64,000 bases of DNA from Tigriopus japonicus (lineage: Eukaryota > Arthropoda > Copepoda > Harpacticoida > Harpacticidae). The translations under genes were made by a program, and so were the position numbers. The stretch's first letter is position 1. Each line of letters starts with the position of its first letter. Positions 46,001 to 55,599 of the stretch are shown here, piece after piece. A model generated the notes under the pieces. It ran no database searches and was not told the DNA's origin. It was given only the letters and a program-made list of their open reading frames with translations. The stretch spans positions 10,510,101-10,574,100 of the forward strand of contig CM021315.1 in NCBI GenBank assembly GCA_010645155.1. Reading direction: 5' to 3'.

Positions 46001-49000
46001 CAATGATGGTCGTTAGTGGGCCCAGGAGCTATGGAGAAAGTCCAAAATAGTGGACCCGAGAGCCATCCATAGTACTGTACTTGTGGGACTCAAATTCTGT
46101 GATCGGTAATTTGTGGGCCCCTGAACCTACCAATGCCTGTTTGGTGGGCCCTGACAACACTAATCAAATTTCGTTGGCCTCGACCCAAAAGTGGTTGCCG
46201 ACCCCTGCCTTTAATTAGTTGGTTCTAGGTACCTGGAAACGATGGATATTTCGCGTAAAGATACCTTGGCTGGAATTGTGTCATGTGCTGCTGAAAAAAT
46301 AGGGCTTAACAATGATCCAAAGATTAATTCAACAATTTAAAGATGCTGATTTGATCAGTATATTCCAAAGAATCAACATTTCAAAATGTTTCCCACAGAG
46401 AGAAATTGAATTTTTTTTGATATATCTTCCTGACCTTTTATGTCTCATTTTCTAGCAAATAAACTGACCAAATTATCAACCAGTATCAAGACGTAAATAT
46501 AGATCATTTCCAAGGATCTAGAACAGGGGTTCTTAAACTTTTTGACCCAGGGCCCCCTCAGAGCTTTTTTAGAAGCCCGGGGTATAATACCCGGGTATAA
46601 CCTTACACTGATCAGGAATCCCAGCAAGTTTGCATCCCTCAAAGTCTTGCAAAGTTTCTTTTGGTATCATATTAGTTTGGAATTGCAAGTTCAGATACTC
46701 TCTCATATTCATAATGGAATATTGTGTTATACTCTGCTCACCTCTCGCGCACTTATGTTTGATTGTGTAGGTAGGCAGAAGGTCGGTAAAAATGATACAA
46801 AAGCTTAACTATTGTCGTTGTTTTTGAAAATCAAAAAAAATCTTTTGCAGCGTGATAGAGGGGAATGAGTGACATAACATTAAAATTTCATATTTAAACG
46901 ATGAATTTGAAAACTTTGACCAGTTTGGTGTTTTCCAAAAAACCTTCAGGGGTCACCTGGAAAATGCCAGGGCCCCAGTTTAAGAACCGCTGATAAAATG
47001 AATGGACACTTAAGTGGGAAAAAACTTGGATTCGCCAAAATGGGCCGAGCAACACAGCACAGCCAACAGCCCTATTTAAACCGCTAAAGGTATGATTTAA
47101 AATGCTCACTTGATGCAACTTTTGTGCATGTGTAACTTCATTCATCAAAACATTAGAATTCAATGGGAAGGTCAAGAGCAAAATTATGTCCTCTAATCCG
47201 TGCGACATTGTACTCAATTTCCGTGGAACTCCACTGATCTTAAAAAAAACTAAGTTGCATTGCAAAATGACGATTACTAATGAGCTTACTATTCAAGGAC
47301 AAAAAATCACAACTGTGCAATTTTTTGCCCGAGATAAACCGAAAGGAATTAAATTGGCTCAGATATCGAACGAAAATGCCTTCAAAAATGGTCAAAATGA
47401 GTAAATAACTAGCATTGACACCTGCAAAGTTCTTTGTGTACTTTTTGAGATCAATAATATCAAGCTTCATTGGAAATCAGGGTAGATTTCGAGGACACTA
47501 ACTTTTTTTTAAGTTGACGTTGAGAGAGTAAACCATAATTGGTTTGCCTGGGGTCACCTGAATGATAAAATGAACCGGCGATCCCCATTTGCATAATTGC
47601 AATTTGTTGGCACATTGTAACTGCTTGGGAGCGTACATAAGATAGTGATATGCTTGGCTGGAATAAAAGATGCTAGCTAGTATTCATTGTTTATTTTGAT
47701 TCATTCATCGTCCAAGATTTCTTCAGATCTGCAAATCCTGGTTCGGTATTCATAAGACCTGATTTGACTGCCAACATTCATTCACTCGCTTGCTCGCTCA
47801 CTTACTCATTCATTCATGAATGAAGATCGTATAAGGCAATTGAGCGAATCTTTTGGGCATTCATTCAGTTTACTTTTCAATGCCTTTTCGCCCCATGGTT
47901 ACATAATTTTAAAAAATTGAAAATGGAAGGAAAGTGATCGCATCAGCCCTCACCAAGGTATGGTTCCCGTCCACAAAGATCTTCCCATGAGATTGTCCAA
48001 CCCCATTCTCGATGGGTGGAGCGTTGAAGCCGTCAAAGATGGCTTTATCATCGATCTTGTCCAAATTTTCCGTTTGTCCAGTTTCAGCAAATTCCTTTAA
48101 GCCTTCACTAGATTCTTGACCCATTTGGAACAGGTGGAAGTCATCCTCGTGCGAAAAACCTGGAACACAAAACAAGCACGAACTGAGATTGAGAATACAC
48201 TACCAAATAGATGAGCATGTGGAAAGCAAAATGTGAACTGCATAATCGACCAAGGACAGTGTTTATGGCATAATGGTTTCTGTCCATGGTCAGGTTTTAT
48301 GCATATTTAGACTCCAAACTCTTGGATGTTGTGGATTAGAAAGCTTCAATTTATCTTTACTTCACAACCCTAATCCAAAGTGTAAAATAAAATGAAGACA
48401 TCGATAAAGTCCTTAAAAGCAAAATCTTCGTTAAAAGCAAAAGTTCGTTCATCAATAACGAGAATCCCCTTTTTGGGAATCGAAATAGTTGTGGTCCGGC
48501 AAAAATATCACACACCGCGACTGCCGTTTTCACCGTGCATTCCAGTTTCTTCCACTTAACACCTTGGCAATCCTATGTATTTGATTGTCAAACATAAAAA
48601 ATAGATAACTCATTTTTCTCCGGAGTATATTTTAATAATTGCGATAAAATTTCGATTTGAGGCAACCAACTTAGAGTACGATTGAAAACATCTTCAAACA
48701 ATTATGGCAGGCACTTTACAAATCAATGATTGTTGCCATTTTTTCGCTGAATTTTTATCTGCTAATTTTCGAAAGTCAAGTTGTGTTGAGCTTTTTGACA
48801 CGGAACTACGTAATACATGGACCAACATAGCAATACTAGACCAAAAATTGAGTTCGAAGTCCATCACTAATGATTTTTCCTGATGTGGTCAAACAATGTT
48901 TTTAGAAAAGTGCTGCCACGTTGTTCCTTGTTTAGTTTTTGAGTCAATAAGTGTACATTTTCGGAAAACAAATGGAAAAAATTCTCAGCCAAAAACGGGA

Positions 49001-52000
49001 AAACTTTTTATTTTGTCGCATCCCTGGTGCTTATCATCATCCTGTACGGCACTTTGTCTTGTGCAATGACGATATTCGCAAACGATTTGGTTTCCATACT
49101 CGGACAGCGTTGTGAAATCCTTACTTGAGGAGACCGTCAAAATATTGGGCTGCTCATTTTGACAGACGACTAGCCTTGACATTGACCCACATTTCTAAAG
49201 TCTGTCAAACAAACAAACGACGACTAGTAACTCCCGGAGATTTGGGCTCCATTCGCTCCAATCCTTACTAACTCAGGAAAATGATTGATTTTAGAATTGC
49301 TGCAGACAAACCCCCCTCCTTCTCCTCATATCATTGACACCCATGTCCACAAGCACTGCCTGACTATTGATCTCATGGCGAGGATTGGCGAGTCCAATAC
49401 TTTCAGCATAATTTGTGTGGGCATTGTTTTCTCACACGCGATTTAGAGACAGACAAGAAAACCGAGAACCTCGGCAAAAAGATGAAAACAAACAGACTCT
49501 GTCGGAACATGGCCAAAGAACACACACACACACTCATACTATAATGCATGCATGTAGTATGCACGCATACTTGTGAACATACGAGTACAATCTCGTTCAT
49601 GAACCCATGCCCTATTTGCCTTTGGGGCTTGAGAGCTAGCTCTCAATCTCATTCAAATATGATGACGAGTTTTCCACGCACCACTTGCCTATATTGAAGC
49701 AAGGAAAAAACGAATAGACGAGCCGACAGACAGACAGACCGTCAGACAGCCTGACTTACATTTCCGAGATACACTTATTTACCACAAAAGTGTCGAAGTG
49801 GACCATCGAAAATAAAATCAGAATCCTAACTTTTGGCATATCAAGGATTTCGTCATATGGATATCACACAGCTCGTATTTTTTCGCCATAGATTTTTGAA
49901 GAATGCTTTTTGTCAGCTGGTTCAACTTGTTGACCGCTTTTTTTTAATTGGGGTAAGAGGTGGTTCTTACGTTCTTTTATCGTGTTTTGCGATGCACCTC
50001 AGTCATCAGTTCGGTTACAAAAATAGTGTGTGGTAGGGTTGACAGGCTTCTTCATACTTCAGGCTCAAGCAGTTATGGGAGGTTGTGAAATGTCTTCACA
50101 TTACAAGTTAGGTGGTAACCAATGTCTAAAATTTCATACAATACTTACTTGTCTCCGTTTCTCTGGGTCAAGAGGGAGAAATTAAAAAGAGCTTTACTTC
50201 GCCAGAAGTAAGAAGGAACTGAAGATAGAACAGAGACTTGACTTTTTTCTTTTACGTATTCTATTAAAATGCCTTCAAGGTTGAACTCAAACACTGACTT
50301 TCAGCGAATTTTGCCATGTTTATATTTTCGAATAACAAAAAACTTCCATATTGGAACAATATAATTGGTAGCGAGAAAAAGCGACTTCAAATCTCAACCG
50401 TGACTCCACGTGATAGAGACCGGCGAAAATGAAAACATTTTAGCTTTTATCATAGGTTAAACACCGACGAAATCAGAAGCCGGACAAAAAAAAAATCGTT
50501 AGGCGTTTTGACCAACTGTTGTTCATCGTCACCGTAAGAAAAACAACTTGACAATTTGTGTCTAACGATTTAACTATCAGGCACCTACCGTTCGGCATTC
50601 GGGGATAGGGAATCGAGGTACCTAAGAAGGAAGCTTATAATTTTCGAACCTGAGCAAACTTGTCAATAATTGAGCGGAACGTTGCGCCAATTTGCTTCAA
50701 GGCGCAACCCCAAGCAAAGTAGCGGCAAGTGACCCCACTTCAAGTTCGATGCCTAAGTTTCGTCTGGCCTTTTTCCCTATTGCTGATCCAATTCCTGACT
50801 CCAATTGAGGTCACGTCAGCAGCCAAAGCCTCAAAATGCATGGCAATATCTGCCTTGAGAAGGTTCGAAAAAAACATGTGAAGTGTTTTTGCTCGAGTTG
50901 AAGAATTTCCGTGTCTCGCTTAAGCTAATTAATAATCATAATTAACAAGAAAGAAACTGCCACATGAAAGTATCTAAATCCCTTGAAAAAGACAGTTCAG
51001 TTGATCTATTGGACTTGGAAGTATTAATAGTTTGCATAGATTTTTTAATATCTAATTAATCTTTTCCATGGAATAGTTATGGATACGGCTGGATCCAGCA
51101 TCAAGCGGAGAAATGTAGTGTACTTCATCTCCAAGTATAAAAGTTTTTTTTGTTTCACCTTAATCCTAAAAATATTCAATTTCAAATCATTCTTATCCTG
51201 CGCCAATTCAGTTTAAGCTAGCTTCCCACCGAACCTGTCTCGGTCATTAGGCAAATTTCCGTTTGTTGAGTGGACTACATGCCTAAATTCACAAAAACAG
51301 ATGTCTCAAATGTGTGCTTTTGTGTGGAACAAAATCGAGGAAATGAATGCATGCCCCCAAAACTAGCTTTTCATTTGACCAATCTCTTCTTCGATTGCAA
51401 AAGTGTTGCGGACAAACATTCAAATCCCGTCGAATTTGTATTGAAGCGTGGTCTCCTTTCAAAAGGAAAAGAAATGCTGACCGCCATCGCCAAATTCTGA
51501 TATCAACTTGGGCATTAACAGTCGTAGTCGAACTACTACTAATAAGCAGCGCTAAGACAAATGGGACGACACCTACTCACGTACGCGGATTATAGACTAA
51601 GTTACTGACAAACTAAATACAAACAGAGACGAAGTCTCATTGTCCGAGAAAAAAAAACAACCGGAAGGTTGGAACCGACCAAGCTATGTACTTGTTATTC
51701 TTGAAGTTGAACAGCAGATGAACAACGAACAAATGAGGACACTTCTCAACTAGCAAAAGATACTGACCTGAGAAATCCACTACATTGCTACTTACAGTAG
51801 ATTACATGCTGCCTTGATATTGTCCTTTGAAGCAGGAATCAATGGCTTCTTGCCTTAATGTGAATAGATTGCAAGTTGCAATGGGAATTCGAATTGAGAT
51901 ATATTCCATGTACGTAAGAAAAGACTTGACCATCGAATGCTTTCGTTAATCTCCGTTTGAGAACTACAGTCAATAGCTTAGGAGGTCTCTGTTTCTGTCT

Positions 52001-52373
52001 TGAAGAGTGCAATGCATTTGCATCATTCCATATCGAACGGCTTGTCTTTTCAGTTTCGACGTGAAGGATCCGGTTAGTATTGTCTCAATTACTTGTCTCC
52101 AGAACAAGGGATTTCGTTTGCACTTGACTCACCTACAACTTTGGACCATTGGGCGGGAGGCCGCCATTCCGGGTATTGTTTCGGAAAGGTGGTGGCATCC
52201 CAAAAGGTGGTGAATGTAACTTTGTAAATGGCAAGTTTGTCGCTTTGACAACCGCCTTTGACCTCCACTGACGAGGAAACAAACGAAACTAGAGTGATCA
52301 GGACCCCAAAGAGGAAACTGGTCGACAATCTTAGAAACGATGAGGGCACATTTGCTTGAACGACAAAATGCAT
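42849..52373 (-). CDS. Spondin-2/mindin-like secreted protein, seven coding exons
   Basis: Exons, 5' to 3': 52373-52133, 48159-47954, 44543-44439, 44355-44176, 44079-43534, 43474-43282, 43045-42849. Splice sites are GT/AG, phases agree, and the total is 1668 bp (555 residues plus stop). Order: signal peptide (~1-40); Spondin_N domain (~42-250) with [44 protein letters not shown] and DAGTDNGFTFTSPNWP; acidic stretch (~321-362); HRRHHHH (~382-388); basic cluster KKLKRRRMRKLRKHTKR (~472-488); one thrombospondin type-1 repeat (~494-548) with WSDWGPC and six Cys. Known of the family: spondins are extracellular-matrix proteins in adhesion, axon guidance or innate immunity. One terminal TSR fits mindin rather than F-spondin, which has a reeler domain and six TSRs. 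The linker is much longer than in vertebrate mindin (about 330 residues in total). Confidence 0.93.
43282..43474 (-). CDS. Spondin exon 6: basic linker
   Basis: I chose the second of two AG acceptors (GAGGTCAG|AAG), because only that one keeps phase 0 with exon 5 and leaves the frame open. It encodes a charged helical stretch and the basic cluster KKLKRRRMRKLRKHTKRHH. The donor A|GTGAGT ends in phase 1. Confidence 0.78.
43534..44079 (-). CDS. Spondin exon 5: end of Spondin_N plus acidic/His linker
   Basis: Acceptor TTTTTTAG, donor CTCGAA|GTATGA, 182 codons, phase 0. It starts EKEYELNEVF, closing the Spondin_N domain. It then encodes a low-complexity linker: an Asp/Glu tract of about 40 residues, partly built from GAT/GAC repeats, and a HRRHHHH cluster. 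This linker is unlike compact vertebrate mindin. Confidence 0.85.
44176..44355 (-). CDS. Spondin exon 4
   Basis: A 60-codon exon (acceptor ATTGCAG, donor AAG|GTAGAA), phase 0. It encodes DAGTDNGFTFTSPNWPTVPQ and HPAGSFHYPQISSLPTIA, the C-terminal half of Spondin_N (consensus DAGTD.G.TF.SPN.PT.P). Confidence 0.95.
44439..44543 (-). CDS. Spondin exon 3
   Basis: A 105-bp, 35-codon exon, phase 0 at both ends (acceptor TTTTCAG, donor GAG|GTGGGT). It encodes [20 protein letters not shown], nearly identical to the spondin consensus. It lies in a frame that is not the longest open frame here. Confidence 0.95.
45960..46207. mobile_element. hAT-type MITE, family CAGGGGTCGGCAACC, copy 1
   Basis: Inverted termini CAGGGGTCGGCAACC / GGTTGCCGACCCCTG. 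The flanking octamers CCTTAAAG and CCTTTAAT match at six of eight positions, an aged 8-bp duplication. The GC-rich interior is built from GTGGGCCC-like units. It lies in spondin intron 2. Two more copies are at 57843 and 58676. Confidence 0.9.
46524..46992. mobile_element. hAT-like MITE (terminus CAGGGGTTCTTAAACT)
   Basis: The left end CAGGGGTTCTTAAACT and right end AGTTTAAGAACCGCTG are inverted repeats. GGGCCCCC / CAGGGCCCCAG blocks lie just inside. The terminus resembles hAT elements, but the flanking octamers do not match. The 469-bp interior has no transposase. Confidence 0.75.
47954..48159 (-). CDS. Spondin exon 2
   Basis: Acceptor TTCCAG, donor TTG|GTGAGG. It encodes [20 protein letters not shown] and ends IFVDGNHTL, matching the spondin blocks GxSHxxxFxLW and F.VDRNHPLVS. 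The 206-bp exon takes phase 1 to phase 0. Confidence 0.93.
48160..52132 (-). other. Spondin intron 1
   Basis: About 4.0 kb. It contains a copy of the dispersed CCATCACTA-type motif near 48850-48870 and a (CA)n tract near 49510. The 65-residue minus frame at 48985-49182 is not needed for the gene, because exons 1 and 2 join directly in phase. No other gene is seen. Confidence 0.75.
52133..52373 (-). CDS. Spondin exon 1: signal peptide and start of Spondin_N
   Basis: The first true ATG in the frame is at 52373. The hydrophobic run FLFGVLITLVSFVSSSV is a good secretory signal, followed by GGCQSDKLAIYKVTF and the spondin signature [15 protein letters not shown]. The donor is GTAG|GTGAGT, phase 1. 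Confidence 0.92.
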
Positions 52374-52792
52374 GGTTCGTGGTGATCCTCTCGACACGTG
52401 AGAGCTTTCCAACACACAAGCCAAAAGGCGAACGAACCAAACAAATAGTCCATGCACACCAAGACAGAGTTCTGAGAATTATTCAGCGAGCCGTTTGTGC
52501 GAACCATTCATTCCAGCGAGTTGCAAAGAACTGTCGTCAATTTTGGGTTCGATTTCAGACTCGGCAATCCAAGTACGCGATTCAACTCGAGCCTCGAGAG
52601 CGAAAATCAAGACGATACCGAAGAAGGCGAACAACAACGAGGAGGAACGAGGACGGAAAACATGGAGAAGAGGAAGATGTAACAACGCCTCAACAACGAG
52701 AGCTACGTATACTACAGTACATGAAGAGCCTACGAGCGTGAAGAACTTCTACAGTTTGGACAACTGCGTCCAACAGGTCGAACGAAGGTGAT

Positions 52793-53122
52793 GAATTGAT
52801 GATGATGATTGGGACCTGGAAAAAATATTTTTTACTGCTGTGGAGCGGAAATTGCAGACGTTTCAAGGAGTAAGGTCAGCTAACGATCACTTTCGTCGGC
52901 CATCAGTTAGTTGACTTCTACGATGTGAAATGTCTGGGATATCTGCTCCACAACAAAAAAATATAGTTCCGGGCACTAGCGATGATTAATTAAGCCTTTG
53001 CACGAATGAGCCCAAATTACCCAGTTTGTGGTAAGTCCAGTTACATTTTTGGAGAACGAAGTACTTTAACCTACCTTTTTATTGCATTGATGACAAAAAA
53101 AAATTGACGAGGTGAATCGCAC
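52793..53122. other. Upstream flank of the spondin gene, nothing recognised
   Basis: Apart from a GATGATGATGAT run near 52795-52810 I see no structure. The promoter of the spondin gene should lie between 52374 and here. The antisense frame at 52340-52741 has no domain. Confidence 0.4.
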
Positions 53123-53940
53123 GGTGTTCTGAATGGCTTTTTAGGTTTGGATCAAAATACCCAAAGACGTCATGGCATTTTTTGGACCCATAATTCAATG
53201 GGGAACAACTTTACTTTTATTGTACGCATTACTTAAGTTTAGGTCCAGGGAAAAGTTACATACCTAAAGACCTATTAAATATGACATTTTTTGAAATACT
53301 ATTTAATTCATATCTAGAAACCATTTAGTTACGTGTTGAAATCAAATTAAATAAAAATACATTCATCAGCAGCTGAGTTATTTGACTTTGCATGGTCCAA
53401 TTTTGACACCGAAAAGCCGAAAAATGCTACAAATATACGAAAAAAATGAATTTCCAAAGATTTCATATAGCTTTTCGATATCGGCAAAATCAATGATTTT
53501 TTGGTTTGAGTTTTGGAGATTTTACCAAAATAGCTCAAAACAATATAAAATCTCACTTGCACAGAAATTAAACAAGATTTTCGGAGAACATATTTCATGA
53601 CTATTTAGAGTGCACTTTGTTGTGTGTTCAGCTAAAATTACAAATAATATGTCTAACAGATTCATATTCAAATTTACGATTTCTTGAAGGACCATGTTCA
53701 AAATGGACTAAAACCGAAACTTGAAACATCAACCGAATTTTTCAAAACTTCTAAGTTTTGCCCAACTTTGAGTGTCTTTGAGATTGCAAAAGATGTTTTG
53801 TCGCAAAATGTATTTGAAGTGCTTTTTAAGTGAAATTTTATATTATTTTGACTCATTTTGAAAAAATTCCTAAATTCAAACCAAAAAATCATTGATTTTT
53901 CCGATATTATAATATCGGGAAAAAGATAGAAATGGGCTTA
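53123..53940. mobile_element. Foldback element, family A copy 2 (truncated)
   Basis: It starts GGTGTTCTGAATGGCTTTTT, the same terminus as the element at 11161, and stays colinear with it for several hundred bases. Its inner part pairs with itself: AATCAATGATTTTTTGGTTT at about 53490 is found inverted at about 53890, giving a palindrome centred near 53690. The distal arm lacks the terminal 300 bp or so, so the copy is incomplete. Confidence 0.75.
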
Positions 53941-54121
53941 AAATAACTAGGGAACGAACTATGTATGTTCGCCTTTAAGTAAAGGAACCACTTGGGCAAC
54001 TTTTAGAGAAAAGGGAAACTTGCCCTGGTTCCAAGATGTAATGCATCAAGTAACCATTGTTTTTGAAATCAGTAAAACATTCCACAACATCCTTGATGTT
54101 GTCGCCCATTAGTTACGTTCA

Positions 54122-54822
54122 GTACTGAAAAAATCATGTTAAGTTTATGGAAATTCCCAAACACTGAGATTTGTTTCTGACCCAGGAAACTAAGTTAAAC
54201 AACTTTGACTTCCTAATTTTTTTAAATTAACAAATCAAAATAATTAAAAAAATGTTGATTAGTTGTTGCGCCATTTTAGTTACATTGCTCCATTTTGTAC
54301 CCCAAAATGCGAAAAAACGCTCCAGGTAAATGAAAACTCAAATTCCCAAGCAAATAGCATATATTTTTATCTCATCAAGATATATGAAAAAAACTATGTA
54401 TTTTAAGTGTGTTTTAGATAATAATATTTATCGTTTTGACGTGTTATGGCAAAAATACGCCAATTTAGAAAAATCTATATTTTTTGTTCGAGAATTGGAG
54501 TTTTCATACACCCGGAGTTTTTTTCGCTTTTTGGGGTCAAAAATGGACGAGTTAGATTTAAATGTCTCAGCCGCTGAACAATGTATATGCTTTTTATTCA
54601 TGTCGATTTAACACGTTTCCAAATGTGCTCTAAAAATAATTTTGAATAACTTTTCACAATTAGTTGATTTAATAAGTTTTTAGGTACCTAACTTTTGATA
54701 CACACCTACTTAGAGAAAAGCAGAAATTTATATTGTTTCTCTTGGTTTCTTGGGTCAGAACAATATAATATCTCATAGTGTTTGGGATTTTCCATACAAA
54801 TTTGATATGAATTTTTCAGTAC
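54122..54822. mobile_element. 701-bp palindromic element (terminus GTACTGAAAAA)
   Basis: It starts GTACTGAAAAA and ends TTTTTCAGTAC. The arms pair across more than 300 bp (ATCCCAAACACT, TCTGACCC, ACCCCAAAA.GCGAAAAAA blocks) around a centre near 54430-54470. Internal blocks such as TTTTTGGGGTCAAAAATGGAC match family A at 11.39 kb, so it is a related or nested member. Confidence 0.8.
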
Positions 54823-54840
54823 CGTGTCCTATCAGAGCAT

Positions 54841-54940
54841 GAGGCTAGTTTTTTAGACGCAAAAGATCGATCTCAAGATCGTACTTTAGTACTATAAGTC
54901 CGATCTAGAGATCGATCTTTGCGTCTAAAAAACTAGCCTC
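54841..54940. repeat. 100-bp near-perfect palindrome
   Basis: GAGGCTAGTTTTTTAGACGC opens the stretch and its reverse complement closes it. The inner AGATCGATCTC and AGATCG blocks also pair, with one extra base and two mismatches. The loop is about 14 bases (around TTTAGTACTATAAG). It could extrude as a cruciform or form a long RNA hairpin. Confidence 0.9.
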
Positions 54941-55512
54941 TGAACTATTGTTCGATTTTCCCTACACTGCTTGGTTTCCTTTCATATCACTTCATGAACC
55001 CTCATTTGAAGTTAAAACAAGACGTGAGTTACCTTCAATTCTTCATGTTGCATGCTCGTTGAGCGCCAGAACTAAGCGCACTTTGTGATCTCCAATACTA
55101 GGAAAATCCTTATGGTCTCGGCGAAAACTTGAGATTTGATGAGATCTCAGTCATATTAACTGAAAGTAATCATAGCACAACATTTAATATGATGTAATGT
55201 CCAAACAGCTGTAAATTTGTCCAATAAGATCCTAAATTCTTACAATCAAAATTGTTATTGTCACAGATATTTTTATATGTTCTGTCACTGGTACATAGTG
55301 CATTTTAGGTGATACTTGGTTTTGTTTTGGTTTATTCTGGAGTTAAACCCACCTTTGCAACTGTGATTTGATAAAGGCTGTCTGCTACGAGGGCATATTG
55401 CCGCTTCAATAACAAGCATTGAATTTTGTTTCGCCCTCCGGAATGACCGCTGGTTCGCCCATTTAAGGGGTCAAACTCGTGACTACTGCAAGTAAATTAA
55501 TATCATAGGCCA

Positions 55513-55590
55513 CTATAGCCCGGGATTCGAACCAGGAGTGTTGTGGTTAGTTGTCGATGCTCAACCCCTACGCTACGACTGCTTGTCTAG
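55513..55590 (-). repeat. tRNA-derived SINE-like unit
   Basis: On the minus strand, TAGCGTAGGGG (A-box-like) is followed 43 nt from its start by GGTTCGAATCC, a perfect B box. This is the spacing of tRNA internal promoters. The acceptor and anticodon stems do not pair well, so it looks like the head of a tRNA-derived SINE or a tRNA pseudogene rather than a working tRNA. The downstream body is not delimited. Confidence 0.6.
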
Positions 55591-55599
55591 AAATGATAT

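Larger units (their letters stand above)
44544..47953 (-). other. Spondin intron 2
   Basis: About 3.4 kb. It carries two hAT-type non-autonomous elements (45960-46207 and 46524-46992) and CATT-rich short repeats near 47780. No coding exon is recognised. The 99-residue minus frame at 44744-45043 lacks similarity and is not required by the splice phases. Confidence 0.75.

Noticed and set aside
48985..49182. 65-residue minus-strand frame as an extra spondin exon
   Set aside because: Spondin exons 1 and 2 join directly in phase and encode consecutive conserved residues (WSKVVG|FSHEDD), which leaves no room for it.
52340..52741. 133-residue Arg-rich plus-strand frame
   Set aside because: It is antisense to the spondin first exon and its upstream flank, with low-complexity Arg/Glu content.
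55513..55590. Functional tRNA gene on the minus strand
   Set aside because: The A and B boxes are well spaced, but the acceptor and anticodon stems do not pair. A SINE head or pseudogene is more likely.
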